DNA of 64,000 nucleotides, taken from the NCBI GenBank assembly GCA_933207985.1, contig OW240912.1, positions 253,058,347 to 253,122,346 on the forward strand. The letters run 5' to 3'. The notes beneath the pieces are model-generated. The model saw nothing but the letters and a program-made list of their open reading frames with translations. It ran no database searches and was not told the DNA's origin. The translations under genes were made by a program, and so were the position numbers. Positions 13,297-25,042 of the stretch are shown here, piece by piece. Numbering within the stretch: position 1 is the stretch's first letter; each line of letters opens with the position of its first letter. Origin of the DNA: Pelobates cultripes (lineage: Eukaryota > Chordata > Amphibia > Anura > Pelobatidae).

Positions 13297-13634
13297 CTAG
13301 GTACTTTAATTTACTTTGTTAAACTTTTTTTAACTTTTACTAACTTTTAAAACTTTTTTACAGGCAGCGGGGGGACAGCCTGAGATCTCAGGCAGTCCCC
13401 TGCTAGCACAGCATGGGCCGGCAATACCGGCCATGTGATCGCAAGGACCCCGCTATCACATGACCCTGGAGAGCCAGATCATGTAGAAGACAGCCCCCTG
13501 GATCACGACCGCCGACATTGGATCGGTGGGGACCCGGTAAATCCCTTAGACAGCGGGGACGTTCTATGCTGCCCTCTGGCGTGTTTAGACTGCCCAAAAA
13601 AGAACGGCATAGAATGCCTGCTGTCCTTAAGGGG
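13159..13634. mobile_element. piggyBac-like MITE flanked by TTAA
   Basis: It starts ccccttaaggac and ends gtccttaaggggt, exact 12-bp inverted termini, each flanked by TTAA (13155-13158 and 13635-13638). TTAA targets and CCC-type termini are typical of piggyBac. The 476-bp interior holds a (TA)n run at about 13266-13295 and a GC-rich half with no transposase. Confidence 0.75.
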
Positions 13635-13649
13635 TTAACTAACCTATCT

Positions 13650-13905
13650 CCTCTGTTTAGTTACTTTTCTGGCTATTCTGTGCCAACCTGCACCTTTCAC
13701 TTTCAGGCACATCTTCTGCTACTTAAGACACCCCAGCCCCTCCCCTTCTTTAACATCAGTTGTTTTAATTGTTAAACTCAGATTGATCAGTATTGCTTCA
13801 GACCTGAGGAAGAGAGGAAAACTCTTGAAAGTTTGTCTTTGAAATATTATGTTAGTCCAATAAAAAAGGTATCATTGCATACTGCAATACTCTGGTATTT
13901 TGGCA
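13650..13905 (+). mobile_element. Retroelement 3' tail, ttagtccaataaaaaa family
   Basis: It contains cttcagacctgaggaagaga, an aaactcttgaaag motif and the tail gttagtccaataaaaaaggt. The same tail occurs inverted at 34840-34970, direct at about 35160-35240, and in a sister form at 33661-33840 and 34725-34830. The upstream part (ggcacatcttctgct and a caccccag motif) also matches the 34840 copy. It is non-coding and is probably the 3' end of a GIY-YIG-type retroelement. Confidence 0.6.
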
Positions 13906-14318
13906 CTATATATACACTTGGCATCTATATATATATATGTGTTTTCCCAAATAACATATATATACCCAAACTTTGGAAGGCTGCGAGAGTAGTGCCTATC
14001 CATAAAAGTGGTGACACTACTTTGGTTTCTATCGTCCAAAATCCCAGCATTGTCAAAAATCTTAGAAAAATATGTGCATATGAAACTATGTGAGTATTAC
14101 CAACAATCTAACTATCTGACCCCTGATCAATCAGGTTTTCACTTAGGGTGTACTCACTTTTGTTGCCAATGGTTTAGACATTAATGGCTGTGTGTTGAAT
14201 TATTTTGAGGGGACAGCAAATTTACACTGTTATGCAGGCTGTACACTTACTACTTTACATTGTAGCAGAGTGTCATTTCTTCAGTGTTGTCACATGAAAA
14301 GACTTTTGTGAGATACTG

Positions 14319-14387
14319 TATATATGTATGTATGTATGTATGTATGTGTGTGTGTATGTGTGTGTGTGTGTTTGTGTATGTGTGTGT
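14319..14387. repeat. (TATG)n/(TG)n microsatellite
   Basis: Alternating tatg and tg units. The 63-codon ORF over it (14284-14475, poly Val/Cys/Met) is a repeat artefact. Confidence 0.9.
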
Positions 14388-14528
14388 TGAATCCAAGTAT
14401 GCTCAGTTTACTTTTCCAGTAGGGGAAGAGATAGAACATGTAGAAATTTGGGGGCTTTTGATGAAATGTAGTTGATAGCTATTATTTGTATTATTATTAT
14501 TATTATACATCTTTGTGCAGGTCACTGA

Positions 14529-14696
14529 CAGGGTTATTCACTGAAGTGAGATTTGTCAGGAATTCAAAGTGAATTTCATATTTAAGGACAAATTAGCTGA
14601 ACCAGAAGCAATGCGGACTTAGAGAATTTATCCAGTTCGGCTATTTTGACCTTACATATGATATTCACTTTGAGTTCACTTTATTAAATAACCCTG
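14529..14696. mobile_element. Palindromic MITE, cagggttat family, copy 2
   Basis: It starts cagggttattcactgaagt and ends ttattaaataaccctg, 168 bp, almost the same size as the copy at 4136. The internal gaattcaaagtgaatttca faces gatattcactttgagttc. Confidence 0.75.
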
Positions 14697-15300
14697 CTAT
14701 TATTTTCTGCATAAGTATTCACTGCTTAAAATTTCTTGCCTCATTATAATGCAAAATCTCTAATTGTCTTTTGTCTTGATATCGCTATCGAATAAAGGAA
14801 AGCATTGCCTTAAACACAAAGCAATGTTCTGTACTTTTATTTTGCAAAGTACAGATAAAACATACTTTAATGGATGAATGCTCTGGCATGCACACTGTCT
14901 CAAATGAACCAGAGAGCCTTATTACCATGAATCTTGTCAGGGTAAGTCAGCCATGAGTGTCAGAGGTGGTTGTTTCCTAACAGCTAAGCCACTGACTGCC
15001 AATCAGCAGGTTTTCTTCAAGAATCTGCGGTTTATATTGTCTCAGCTGTGGTAAGAAAATGGCTGTTTGTGTAAATCCTCTTTGTTTCTTTCTCATCTGT
15101 TTCTTATCACTGTTTATCTAGCGCATATATATATATATATATCATCCACAGAACAGAGGTGATTGTCTGAACCAAAGCAAAACCTTTAATATGAGATATA
15201 GGTTGGGTTCCACCGTAATTTAAGAGTTTCTCTTCACGTGCCCCATACATATTATTTATTAATTTTTAAAGAAGAGAAATGGCTTTCATTTAATATTCTA

Positions 15301-15790
15301 TATGTATACCTAACGCAACATTACATGTGAATAAAATATTACAAATGGGGATTTTTTTTTCACATTCTTACTTATAATCATTTTAACACATCTAGTAAAA
15401 CTAATTTAAAAAAACTGAAAGTGAAATAGTATATATCAGTCATATATTGTCAAATGCCTAATATGTTTGGGACTTAAATTCCTTTTTTATAGTTACTGAT
15501 ACCGCTATACAAACCTCCACACTAACACTATACTAACCATGCCCCTTACCCAATGCTTACACTAACTCGAATCATATGCCTATCCTAATCTTACCCTTAA
15601 CATCAAACTACACTATTTGTAGTCCTAAAACAGCATTAAGGCATACCCAGCATTAACCCTTCACTAACCTTGCAGTTAATCCTACCCCAAGACCAAGTGA
15701 TATTTTACCCTAATCTTCCCCCTAAATCTAACCCTATTTTAACACTATCCTAACCCCATCCCTAACCCTAAGGACACCCATTGTTAATAT
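15301..15790. repeat. Dispersed repeat with degenerate CTAACC tract, copy 1
   Basis: It begins tatgtatacctaacgcaac and, after about 200 bp, becomes a degenerate array of ctaaccct-like words to about 15775. A second copy with the same start and the same order lies at 28886-29255, so this is a dispersed repeat that carries the tract. Confidence 0.65.
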
Positions 15791-15899
15791 AAATTCTGAT
15801 ATTATAAATGAGTTTTACTAACACAGTAGATGTTGGTATGTTGCCTAGCACCAGTCCTATTTAGCTATGGACGGCCTGGGAGATGCTTAGCTGCAGTTT

Positions 15900-16365
15900 T
15901 CTGAATAAGTTAAAGGACTCTGTGCTGTGCTGACTTCCAGAGCTGCACAGAGCTTTTTGGTCAGTCTAGAGCCACTAAAATGGCTCCAGCTGACTAACAG
16001 GAACTCCAGGTATCCATTGATACTGGGGGTTAGGGGTGTGTAGGGATTTAACCAGCAATATCTCTGAAGGAATTTAAATGCCTATTTAAAGAACCACTAG
16101 CAGTGCTGGCTTCCAGCGCTGCACAGAACTCATCTAAAAGTCTGGAGCCACTAAAAATGGCCCAGCAGACAGAGTGGAGCCCAGAGAATCCATAATACCT
16201 GGGGTTCCCGACATATTTGGTGTTAAATCCCTGAATGGATTTAACACCAAATATTCAGGACATTCTATGCTAACCTACACACACCTACTGTTTATCCTAC
16301 AGACTTTTAAGCCCATTTTGTGTAGGCCGACATAGACTGCCCTTGTGTCTTTAAGGGGTTAAAGC
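15900..16365. repeat. Repeat with two internal ~180-bp units, TTAA-like end
   Basis: Units at about 15925 and 16100 share gctg(a/g)cttccag(a/c)gctgcacaga, tctggagccactaaaa and a 'tggctccag/tggcccag' segment. The sequence ends with tgtctttaaggggttaaag, which resembles the terminus of the piggyBac-like elements at 13159 and 19794. The left border was not found. Confidence 0.5.
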
Positions 16366-17546
16366 CACATTACTATGAATATTATTGCTGTGGAGCTTTG
16401 TTATAAGTTCAGACACACCAACAATATGGAGCTTCTAGAAAATAGGCAAAGAGGGATTTGGGCCAAAAATAGCGACTGTCCCTCCAAAATAGGGACACTC
16501 GGGGGACATATTGTTTTCTGCATATTGCATGTTATAATTAGCTGAATCCAAGGTTGTTTTTTAGTGTCATGGTATATTTTCAATGGAATCATATTCCTGC
16601 CATTAGAATGCTTTTAATAAAATATATACATTTACACAAATATTTCGTCATTTGCACGTTTGTTTGTTTGTTTATTTGACTGTAAAACATGTATAACAAC
16701 CGCTGGGAAATTACTGGTTGGATCAATGGATACATTAGTGAAGGTAGAACTCAATCTCCGCTAATGAAAAATCTAGACAGAGATGAGCAAAACCTTCACT
16801 CAGTGAATTCTCGCTAGACTTTGGTGAACCACATCCCATTGAAAAGTCAAATCCTAACGCACTATGCTGACATTGTGATACTAGAAATTGCATTTGCTTA
16901 ATTAAACTGGTTTTTAATTAACACATTTGTAAAATGGATAACTACCCTAAAAAGTCAGCAGAAATCTTCTCTAAGCATGGAACCTTGAAATAGCTATTAC
17001 AACTCATAACAAACAACATGCACAGTAAGGCTCAATGTTTGGGTGGACCTTCTGAAGCTTTACTTGCTCTATGTAGTATTATTTTTATAGCAACTTCTCC
17101 AGGAAAAGAATCTCATCTCTCAGAGAGTACATCTTTATTAACCATTAGACTGGAGAAATGCTTGTTTTTTGTTGGTTTTTTTCATATCAGACAGCCATCA
17201 TGATGATAGTAAAAGGATTATAGTTTACGTTTCACTGACAGCGCCATTTCTTAATGTCAGATTTACACCAAGAACTATGTACGCCTACTACCCCATAACC
17301 TGCATGATGTGCCAGTACTGGGACTGCTGTTATTAATAACATAACCTCTTCTAATGTCATTTGGTACAGAAGTGTGGTGTTCACTGCCACCACATGCCAT
17401 GGCAAAAAAATTGACATTCAAATACCCATGCATTAAATTTTTTTCTATAAGATCATAACTGTCCCTTGGTGAATGTTGCAACCAAGACTGTACCAAAAAA
17501 AACATTATGAAACCATTTCAATCTACTTTGCAGTATAATGTTTTAA

Positions 17547-18126
17547 AGGCATGCTATAGTCACCAGAACAACTACAGCTTATTGTATTTTTTCAGCGGAT
17601 ATAATCATTCCCTTCAGGCTTTTTCATTGTTCAGAGAAAAGGCAGTGTTTACAATACAACATAGGGATACCTCCACTGGCCACTCCTCAGATTGCTACTA
17701 GCGGTGCCTTCTGGGGCAGTTCTGCACAGTGTGCAGCACTGACAGTCAGTGTCTCCACCTTCTGCATGGAGACACTGAACTTTTCTCATAGAGATGCATT
17801 GATTCAATACATCTCTATGAGGAGATGCTGATTGGCCAGGACTGTATTTGGTTTGTGCTGGCTCTGCCCCTGATCTGCCTTCTTGACAGTCTTAGCCAAT
17901 CCAATGCTTTCCAATGGGAAATCATTGTGACTGGTTGAGATAAACACTTCTGATGATGTCAACCAAGCACACAGATCAGATGCAGAGCCAGCAGCAGCAG
18001 ACTGGAATAAAAGTAAGATTTAACTATATTTTGAGAGTGCAAGGGAGGGCCAGGGGGGCTAGATGGTGGTTTTTACAGTATAGGGTCAGGAATATGTGTT
18101 TGTGTTCCTTACCCTATAGTGTTCCT
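17547..18126. mobile_element. TTAA-flanked nonautonomous element, agg(g)acactatag family
   Basis: Flanked by TTAA at 17543-17546 and 18127-18130. It begins aggcatgctatagtcaccag and its reverse complement begins aggaacactatagggtaag, so the termini are imperfectly inverted. 580 bp, no transposase. TTAA duplication occurs in piggyBac and Kolobok. The AGGG-type ends favour Kolobok, but this is an inference. Confidence 0.7.
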
Positions 18127-18938
18127 TTAACCATTATTCTTATGTAGATTATTCACATAAATATATTGGTTGATTTGTCATTTATCTGATTCCCTAGGGA
18201 ATTCCCTATTATGCACAAACATTGAATTTGAAATTTAAATTGCAAAAAATAGACAAGCTGTGCCTGTAGCCGAGTTGCAGATTATTTTCCACATCCTCTG
18301 ATTTTCCTTTTGTTTTGTCATTCAGATTTTAATTCACTACAATTTTGAGTTTTGTGAATACATTACATAATATCCTATACTGACATGAATTTATTTTAAG
18401 TTTATTTTTTGTTTGTTTAAATTCCGACTTTCTTTGTAAAGGCTACCTTGGAGCTATGCCTTTGATGTGAGACAGCTTTCATTTTCATTATTTATTTAAA
18501 GTAGACAAGCTCTTTTTTACGTGTGACTCATTTGTAACGTTTTTAAAACATACGAGGATTTGATATATGTATATATATTTATTTTTTTGGTATAAACTTC
18601 CAAATGCCACATAAAGTTGACTTATACTGTTGTTCAATGTATGCTAAGGACTCATAAATCGCAAAAGATGTTGTTCCTCTGTTGAGTAAGCAGTGTAATG
18701 GATTCAAATATGTTTCAATGAGATACTATTATCATTTTTAAATTCAGATTTTATTCAACTGCTGAGCTATTTCCAGAGAAAACTTTACAGATGATTATAG
18801 TGCTCTAATTAATCTCTAGGGTGAACTAACATGGGAAATATCTGCTCATTAGTCTATCTACGTTGTTAAGAGCTAATTTTTAGGTATATTTAACTAACTT
18901 TCCAGTGTACCATAGATACTGATTTTTTTTTCTTTCAG

Positions 18939-19117
18939 ATATTGCAGTAGCACATCCTGATAAGAAGTCCATTTTAATGTACGTCACGTCACTTTTCCAA
19001 GTTCTGCCTCAAAAAGTATCCATGGAATCCATTCACGAATTGGAAACAATACCGCGTCAAATGATCAGATCAGAAGAAAGAGCCAAGTCCATTGATCAGC
19101 GTCATTATTCTCAGCAA
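18939..19117 (+). CDS. DMD: Dystrophin coding exon (human exon 8 equivalent)
   Basis: Dystrophin links cortical actin to the dystroglycan complex at the muscle membrane. This exon opens with two bases that complete a codon split with the upstream exon, then encodes 59 codons. The first part, [19 protein letters not shown], is the last helix of the second calponin-homology domain of the N-terminal actin-binding region. The rest ([12 protein letters not shown] to RHYSQQ) begins hinge 1 and is much more diverged. Borders: a strong pyrimidine tract ending tctttcag, and donor caa|gtaagc. Length is 179 bp against 182 bp in human, so one codon is missing and the frame is kept. The entry phase (1) and exit phase (0) equal the human gene. 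Utrophin is the only real alternative and is excluded by the next exon. Confidence 0.96.
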
Positions 19118-19793
19118 GTAAGCCTATTTCTTTCTTTAAGATCTGCTGTTTAGCAATATTTTATGTTCAAAGTTATACAATAAATGATTGGTTGTGAGAG
19201 AGCCTAAAAGTTTCCGAATAAGCCACCATTTTTTCTGGTTGTCTTGGGAACCTTAAGCTGAATTTTTCTTATAAGGAATTCATATAGAATTGACATCAAT
19301 TTTGCAATTATGTGTGAAACGTATTTGCATTTCATAAAACAATCTTCTATAAATACAACATTTAAATTCATACAGGATGAGAGAAGTCTGAAAAACATGC
19401 ATTTTGCATTTCAAATGTATCCAGCACTGACAGAATGGAAATTAAATCACGTCAGTTCACTGATATTGTGGTATATGTAGGTCCTAAATGTGTGCAGCAA
19501 AGTGAGCTAATCTGTCACTGCTACTTTATGATTTCACATTGCCTTACATTATCAATTAGATATCATAGAATGGAAACAGTAATGAAAAACATGCAACTTT
19601 TTTCATACTTTTAAAATAATTAATTGGCATGTACGTTAGATAAGGAACTATTTCTACTACTAGTTTTGTTAATTCTTTACTGGTTTCTTTACAAGTTTTT
19701 TTTACTACTTTATTGGTATATTTACTAGTCTCAAATCAATGTTTGGACTTATTTGGGCTCTACAACATTTATTCTACCTGATAAACTGTTTAA

Positions 19794-19865
19794 CCCCTTA
19801 AGGACCAAACTTCTGGAATAAAAGGGAATCATGACATGTCACACATGGCATGTGTCCTTAAGGGG
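19794..19865. mobile_element. 72-bp micro-MITE flanked by TTAA
   Basis: It starts ccccttaaggaccaaac and ends gtgtccttaagggg, between TTAA at 19790-19793 and 19866-19869. Its termini equal those of the 476-bp element at 13159. The centre, atgacatgtcacacatggca, is nearly palindromic. Very short for a transposable element, but complete by its borders. Confidence 0.75.
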
Positions 19866-20186
19866 TTAAACTAGTGTCTGCCTGGAAATGTTTATTTTTG
19901 ATGATAGTTTAAATTTGAAGTTTTAATTTGAGCTTCTTCAGAACAGTCTGTAATGTGGACATCTTATGGTAGTATTGCCCCCTTTCACGCTTTACTTAGT
20001 ACTCTGTCTGGCCTGCCTTTGTAGTCTGCAACTTTTCAGTCTCAACAAGCTTGGTATAAACTTGCTCACTTATCCTGTACTAAATGATGTTCTATCTTGT
20101 CTGATTTTTCCCAGTTAAACACATTGCCTTACATCGGTTTAGTGTTTGCTTCCAGTAATACCTCATCAACAAAAATTGCTTCTTAA

Positions 20187-20479
20187 AGGGAAACTACAGG
20201 CACCAAAATAACTTTAGCTTAATGAAGCAATGTTGGTGTATAGATCATGCCCCTGCAGTCTCACTGCTCAATTCTCTGCCATTTAGAAGTTACATCACTT
20301 TGTTTATACAGCCCTTCCAGTTTGTGATTTGCACTGCCTTCCTAAACTCTTCACATTTTACCCATTCCTATTGTTATCCTTCTCATTCATATGAGAAGGC
20401 TATGCCTTCCTGTATATTGGTCTCACGTTCTGGCTATGTATTTTGTATGCCAATGGTGTCATGCATAGGATAGTGTGGT
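20187..20479. mobile_element. TTAA-family element, left part, interrupted by hAT
   Basis: It starts agggaaactacaggcaccaa after TTAA (20183-20186). It matches the element at 45921-47451 through agcttaatgaagcaatgttg, atgcccctgcagtctcactgc and the cagcc...gcactgc stretch. The matching 3' end (tatagtttccctTTAA) was not found after the hAT insertion, so the copy is 3'-truncated or rearranged. Confidence 0.55.
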
Positions 20480-21378
20480 CAATGGTGGACCCAATTTTTA
20501 TGCTGCCCTGGGCATGACAAAACTCAGATGCCCCCCCGCACCACCCCACCCTTCCCCTGGCTCCCCTTCTAAATACACACATTCACTGACAGACACACAT
20601 ACACTAGCTAACAGACATACACACACTCACTAACAGAGATACATACTAACACTCACTAACAGACATACACACACACAGACAAACACACACTCACTAACAG
20701 AGACACACACACTAACAGACAAACACACACTCACTAACAGACACACACACGATAACAGACACACAGACACTCACTAACAGACACAGACACTCACTAACAG
20801 ACACACACACTCACTAACAGACAGACACACACACACACACTAACAGACACACACACTAACAGACACTCACTCACTAACAGACACAAACACTCACTAACAG
20901 ACACACACACTAATAGACACACACATGCACTCACTCACATTAACACACTCACTCACATTAACACACTCACTTTTTTTTTTTAAATTCAACCCCCCAGCCT
21001 CCTTACCTTTGGGAATTCTTGGGGGGTTCTCCCTTTCCCTGGGTTCCAGTGGGGATACTGGGCGGGCAGGCGGTGATGGCGAGGGAGCACTGATTAGTGA
21101 GCTCTCTGCTCAGCTCCCTTGCGCGCAGCAGAGTGATGGCGGGAGCCAGAATATGACTCCATATTCCGGCTCCCGGCATCACTCTGCAGCGCGAGGGAGC
21201 TGAGCAGAGAGCTCAGGGGAAAGTGCTCCCTCGTCAGCACCGCCCGCCCAGATTTTTAGTTAGTTGCCAGGCTAACAAGACATTTGCCCTGGGCATTTAG
21301 GGTGGCTTTTTTTGCTGCCCCCTGGAAAATGCCACCCAGGGCAAATGCTTTGTTTGCCTCGCGGCTAATACATCCCTG
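20480..21378. mobile_element. Nonautonomous hAT element with exact 8-bp target duplication
   Basis: The 899-bp element is flanked by AGTGTGGT at 20472-20479 and 21379-21386, the 8-bp duplication expected of hAT. Terminal sequence: caatggtggacccaattttt at the left and ctaatacatccctg at the right, weakly inverted. Inside are gccctgggcat repeats, a long CA array, and a GC-rich palindrome (gagggagc(a)ctgat... and gctgagcagagagctc). No transposase ORF. Confidence 0.75.
20576..20975. repeat. Tandem array of cactcactaacagacacaca
   Basis: More than 15 imperfect 20-bp units (cactcactaacagacacaca and shortened forms) lie within the hAT element, which suggests the array expanded after or with the insertion. 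Likely length-polymorphic. Confidence 0.9.
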
Positions 21379-21689
21379 AGTGTGGTGTGGTTATTTCTAA
21401 CTGGGTATTAAGATGAGATGGTGAAATGTGGGGGTGTAGGGGAAATAAGAAGGGGAAATTAAGAAAAAAAAGGGGGAGAGGAGGTGGGGTGGGGTGTGTT
21501 TGCCACCACCTCTGGACCTGCATTCCTGGTGCGGCAGTTCTGTGTCTGGACCTTCTGATCCAATGTTTGGGCACCCCAGGTGGCCCCTCTTCTACAAGGG
21601 GATGGTTCAGCTCCTTTGGTCTAATTGGGGGTTGTCCCCCATACCCTGTCGGTTGCTACCTGACCGTGCTGTGGTATTATGTAATTTTT

Positions 21690-23380
21690 AATGCATAAAG
21701 GGTCAATACCCCCCTGTGTAAGTGTTCCCTAGCCATACAGTAGTTATCAAACTGTGTGAGGATTCTGTGACATTTTTGTTGGTCCTTATGTGTTGTATAG
21801 TATGTGTGTGTCTGGTGATATCGGAACCTCTCTATTGTGTTCGGTTGTTGATTGGGGATTAGGTCCTCAAGGATTTTGTGTCATGTGTCCATTTACCATT
21901 GGCGTATATATACCCAGTTTGTGCCCTTGAACCCTGCCATATCTGTGGGTTTCAGCCCCTCTGCCAGGTCCGGGTTGTGTATCAGAGGGGTCAGCAGGAA
22001 GTGGGATGTAGTCAGTTGTTGTGTGTATCTAACTGAGCACCATACCCTCAGCGTGGCATCATTGGGTTGCCCGTTTTTAACTGCGTAAATGTTTCCATGC
22101 TGAACCAAAGCTTTGCTGACATGAAGTATCCTGAGTACTGGGCCTCCATTGTGACCCAGAGCTTTATTGGGGTTCTGACGTGCCAGTCCAACTTCCTCTG
22201 CAGATGCACGTCCTGGTAATACAGGAGTATGGATGTGAGACCCAACCCACCTGAGTGCTTTGGGAGTGTCAGTTAGGTGTGTCGTATTCATGTAGCTTTA
22301 CCGTTCCACACAAATTTCCTAATCGCTGTTTTTATGGACTGGAAGAAGGCTCTGGGCACTACCACGGGCAGTGATTGGAAGTGATACAACAGTTGTGGCA
22401 GGATGTTAATTTTTATAGTAGATATAAAGTCCTGTCCAGCACTTCATATCATTTTGCAGTGTGTTCAGCAAGGGGAGGAAGTTCATTGTGTAGATGTATG
22501 CAGGGTTTTTAGGTAGGCACGTGCCTAGGTAGCTACGTTTGGTGTTGTTCCACTTGAAGTGGAATTGCGTGCATAAGTGTGTGATTAAATCTTGTTGTAG
22601 TGTGACTGCCAGGGCTTCTGATTTGTCTAGGTTCAGTTTGAGATTGGATATCTGGCTGAACCACTCTAAGAGTTGAAAGAGGGGGGGGGAAACCATTGGG
22701 TTTTCCAGAAAAAATAACATGTCATTGGCGTATGCCGCTACCTGGTGCTCCCCCTGTTTTGTGTGGAACTCTATGATTCCCACGTCCCGTCAGACCGCCC
22801 CTAGAAAAGGTTTCATAGAGAGGGCAGACAGGAGAGGGGACGGGGGCAGCCATGGCGGGTGCCATTGAAGATGATTCAGACTCTCGCCGTGGGAGTTGTG
22901 TATAGTGAAGTGACCCATGTTCTGAAATGTGGGCCGAATCCCATGTGTTGCAACGTTGCCATGAGGTACTTCCAGTCCACCCTGTCACAGGCCTTATTAG
23001 CATCCGTGGAGAGGAGCAGGGCCTCTCTCCCGGTTGAACGAACAGACTGGATCACTTCAAGCCTTCTGATCGTGTTATTTCTCACTTCTCTACCCGGCAC
23101 GATCCCAACCTGGTCCAGGTGAACCAGGTCTGGGATCGATCGGGACATCCGCATGGCCATTGCCTTGGCAAACAGCTTAAGGTCTGTGTTTAGGAGGGAG
23201 ATTGGACGGTAGATTGCACAATTGGCTGGGTCCTTGCCCTCTTTGGGGATTATTGTCACCATTGCTGCTAGGGTGTCTGCAGGGAACCCCCCCCCCCATA
23301 CAGAGAGTTCAGTCCCAACAGTAGCTTTAGGAGTAGTATATCCTGGAATGTGCGGATGTATGATAGCGGGAGGCCATCAG
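21690..23380 (-). pseudogene. L1/Tx1-like LINE ORF2 remnant (reverse transcriptase)
   Basis: Reading on the minus strand: from 23380, a PDGLPLSYI-like segment; at 23262-22876, the RT block with IYRPISLLNTDLKLFAKAMA and STDANKACDRVDW; then a frameshift to 22783-22406 with AAYANDMLFFLENP (the YADD catalytic box changed to YAND) and SNLKLNLDKSEAL; then at 22291-21893 the C-terminal ATLRVW and LTPLIHNPDL motifs of this LINE group. Frameshifts and the altered catalytic box show it is dead. The endonuclease part upstream of PDG is missing; an A/G-rich junction lies at about 23390-23460. Confidence 0.75.
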
Positions 23381-23389
23381 GGAGAGAAA

Positions 23390-24234
23390 AGTAAATAAGA
23401 AAAAAATGAAGAGAAGAAGGAAAAAAAAGGGGTAAAGAAAAATAAATAAAATAAAAGGTGGGGTTGTAGATGTGTTGTGTGAAGGTTAGTCTTTCTCTAT
23501 GTAGCTCTGTGGTGTGTAGTGTTTATGTTCAAGTGTAAAGACAACTTTGACTCAAGATTGGTGGGAGATGTTCGATTGTACACCGGTCGTGGAGGACCTA
23601 GTGCCTCTTCTGGCTCCAATCGTATTTACACTGCAAGTCAGCTGTGCAGGAGTCTGACTGCCCAGGGTTGTGAGTGAAAGATTTTGTCTGTCTACACTCT
23701 GCCGGCGCCCAGCCCACCCAGCGGAAGCGTGGATGTCAAACAGTAACTTTTGTAACCTGTGGATGAGGGGTGGAATGGTTGCTCAAGAGCTCCCAGTTTT
23801 CGTCTTTCCTGCCCTAAGTGCCCTATCCCTACATGGCAATTTCCTGGGCCTCTATGTTAGGTCCCTGGCTGCCTCTGCCTGGTATCTGCCTATTGCCTCT
23901 GACTTTCTTTCTGGGTTGGGGGAACTCTATATGGGTGGGGAGCTAGGGCCACTCTCCGTGCAGGGCCCAGTATCCTCCCTTTTCTGCCCGGATTTCTTGA
24001 TGACCCTACTGTTGCCTTAGTGCTATATTCGATTTTGTGAGCTCTGCTCCTCCCTCCGTAACGAGTCTAAGGCATGATAACTAAGCGTCATTCTCATCTC
24101 CTTGCCTAGTGCCCCCCTTCAACTCTACCTCCCCCTTTTGGACTGTCTTATCTCTGGTCTGTCCCCTGCCATAGTGCCGGAGTGTGTGAGCTGTCCCTTG
24201 CGGGGCATTGCTGCACTGCAGAGTGCTGTCTCTT
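23390..24234. other. Unassigned GC-richer segment between LINE pieces
   Basis: It starts with an A/G-rich run (aaaagtaaataagaaaaaa) and continues with C/T-rich sequence. The 116-codon + strand ORF at 23670-24020 shows no domain. It may be LINE untranslated sequence or a separate insertion. Confidence 0.4.
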
Positions 24235-24529
24235 AGAAACATAGAAACATAGAATGTGACGGCAAATAAGAACCATTCGGCCCATCTAGTCTGCCCAATT
24301 TTCTAAATACTTTTATTAGTCCTTGACCTTATCTTATAGTTAGGAGAGCCTTATGCCTATCTCACACATGCTTAAACTCCCTCACTGTGTTAACCTCTAT
24401 TCCATGCATCCACTACTCTCTCAGTAAAGTAATACTTTCTGATATTATTTTTAAACAGTTGACCCTCTAATTTAAGACTATGTCTTCTTGTTGTGGTCAT
24501 TTTTTTTCTTTTAAATATAGTCTCCTACT
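24235..24529 (-). repeat. LINE-derived dispersed repeat (gaaacatagaa end)
   Basis: On the minus strand it translates in part as SLKLEGQLFKNNIRKYYFTE followed by RVVDAWN. This resembles the conserved C-terminal segment (YFSxRVVxxWN) of CR1/L2-type reverse transcriptases. It ends with tandem agaaacat/agaaacat on the + strand left edge. No intact ORF. Confidence 0.5.
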
Positions 24530-24975
24530 CAGGGCCGGTGCAAGGATTTTTGCCGCCCTAGGCAAAAGAAGGATTTTGCAACTCCACCCATTACACGCCG
24601 ATGTCTTACTACATAATACTGGGGTTATGACTGACAAGCTCACCACTCCTTAGGAGATGGGTGGAGCTTGCTCCTGTCAATCCTTGGTATGTGTGGTACC
24701 TCCTTGAGTCCAAATGGGATTAGCTGTGAAGGTGGGCGTCGCCTCAGCAATTCAGCTGATCTCAGGGGGAGGGTATAATGATGCTCTATACACATCTCCT
24801 TTTCCCCTCTCCTGATAGGACACTACCTACCAGCTGCAGGCAATCTTCTGTATCTAGAGGGTATTTAATACCGGGAACTTGTATGCCTCACTTTACTCGC
24901 TCCTGACGACGGAGTGTAGAAACGCTGAAATGCGCTTCGAGCTATCCTTATCTTCTCACTTTGATATCACCATGC
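24530..24975 (+). mobile_element. Possible truncated hAT element
   Basis: It starts cagggccggtgcaaggattt and continues with gccgccctaggcaaaag, a typical hAT-MITE opening similar to the element at 45968 (cagggccggccttagg). No right terminus or target duplication of ctcctact was found. A tail-like gaaatgcgcttcgagc at about 24928 may belong to a different repeat. Confidence 0.35.
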
Positions 24976-25042
24976 TTTGCTAGTTTATTCCTTAGTTTAT
25001 ATAAGTTTTATTTTCCAGGCAGGGACATTTTGGTCTAGGTGG

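Larger units (their letters stand above)
1..18938 (+). other. DMD: DMD intron 7, 3' part
   Basis: This is intronic sequence upstream of exon 8. The exon 7 equivalent was not found, so the intron begins before the window. It is AT-rich with short spurious ORFs and many stops in all frames. Elements that can be supported are listed separately. Its 3' end has a clear polypyrimidine tract and AG at 18921-18938. Confidence 0.9.

Noticed and set aside
1..18938. DMD exon 7 equivalent
   Set aside because: No segment resembling the WNSVVCQQSATQRLEHAFN-type sequence was found. It is assumed to lie before the window.
20560..20975. CRISPR-like array
   Set aside because: Tandem units without unique spacers, inside a vertebrate hAT element.
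22859..24020. + strand ORFs in 22.8-24.0 kb as genes
   Set aside because: They are antisense to the L1-like RT remnant or domainless.
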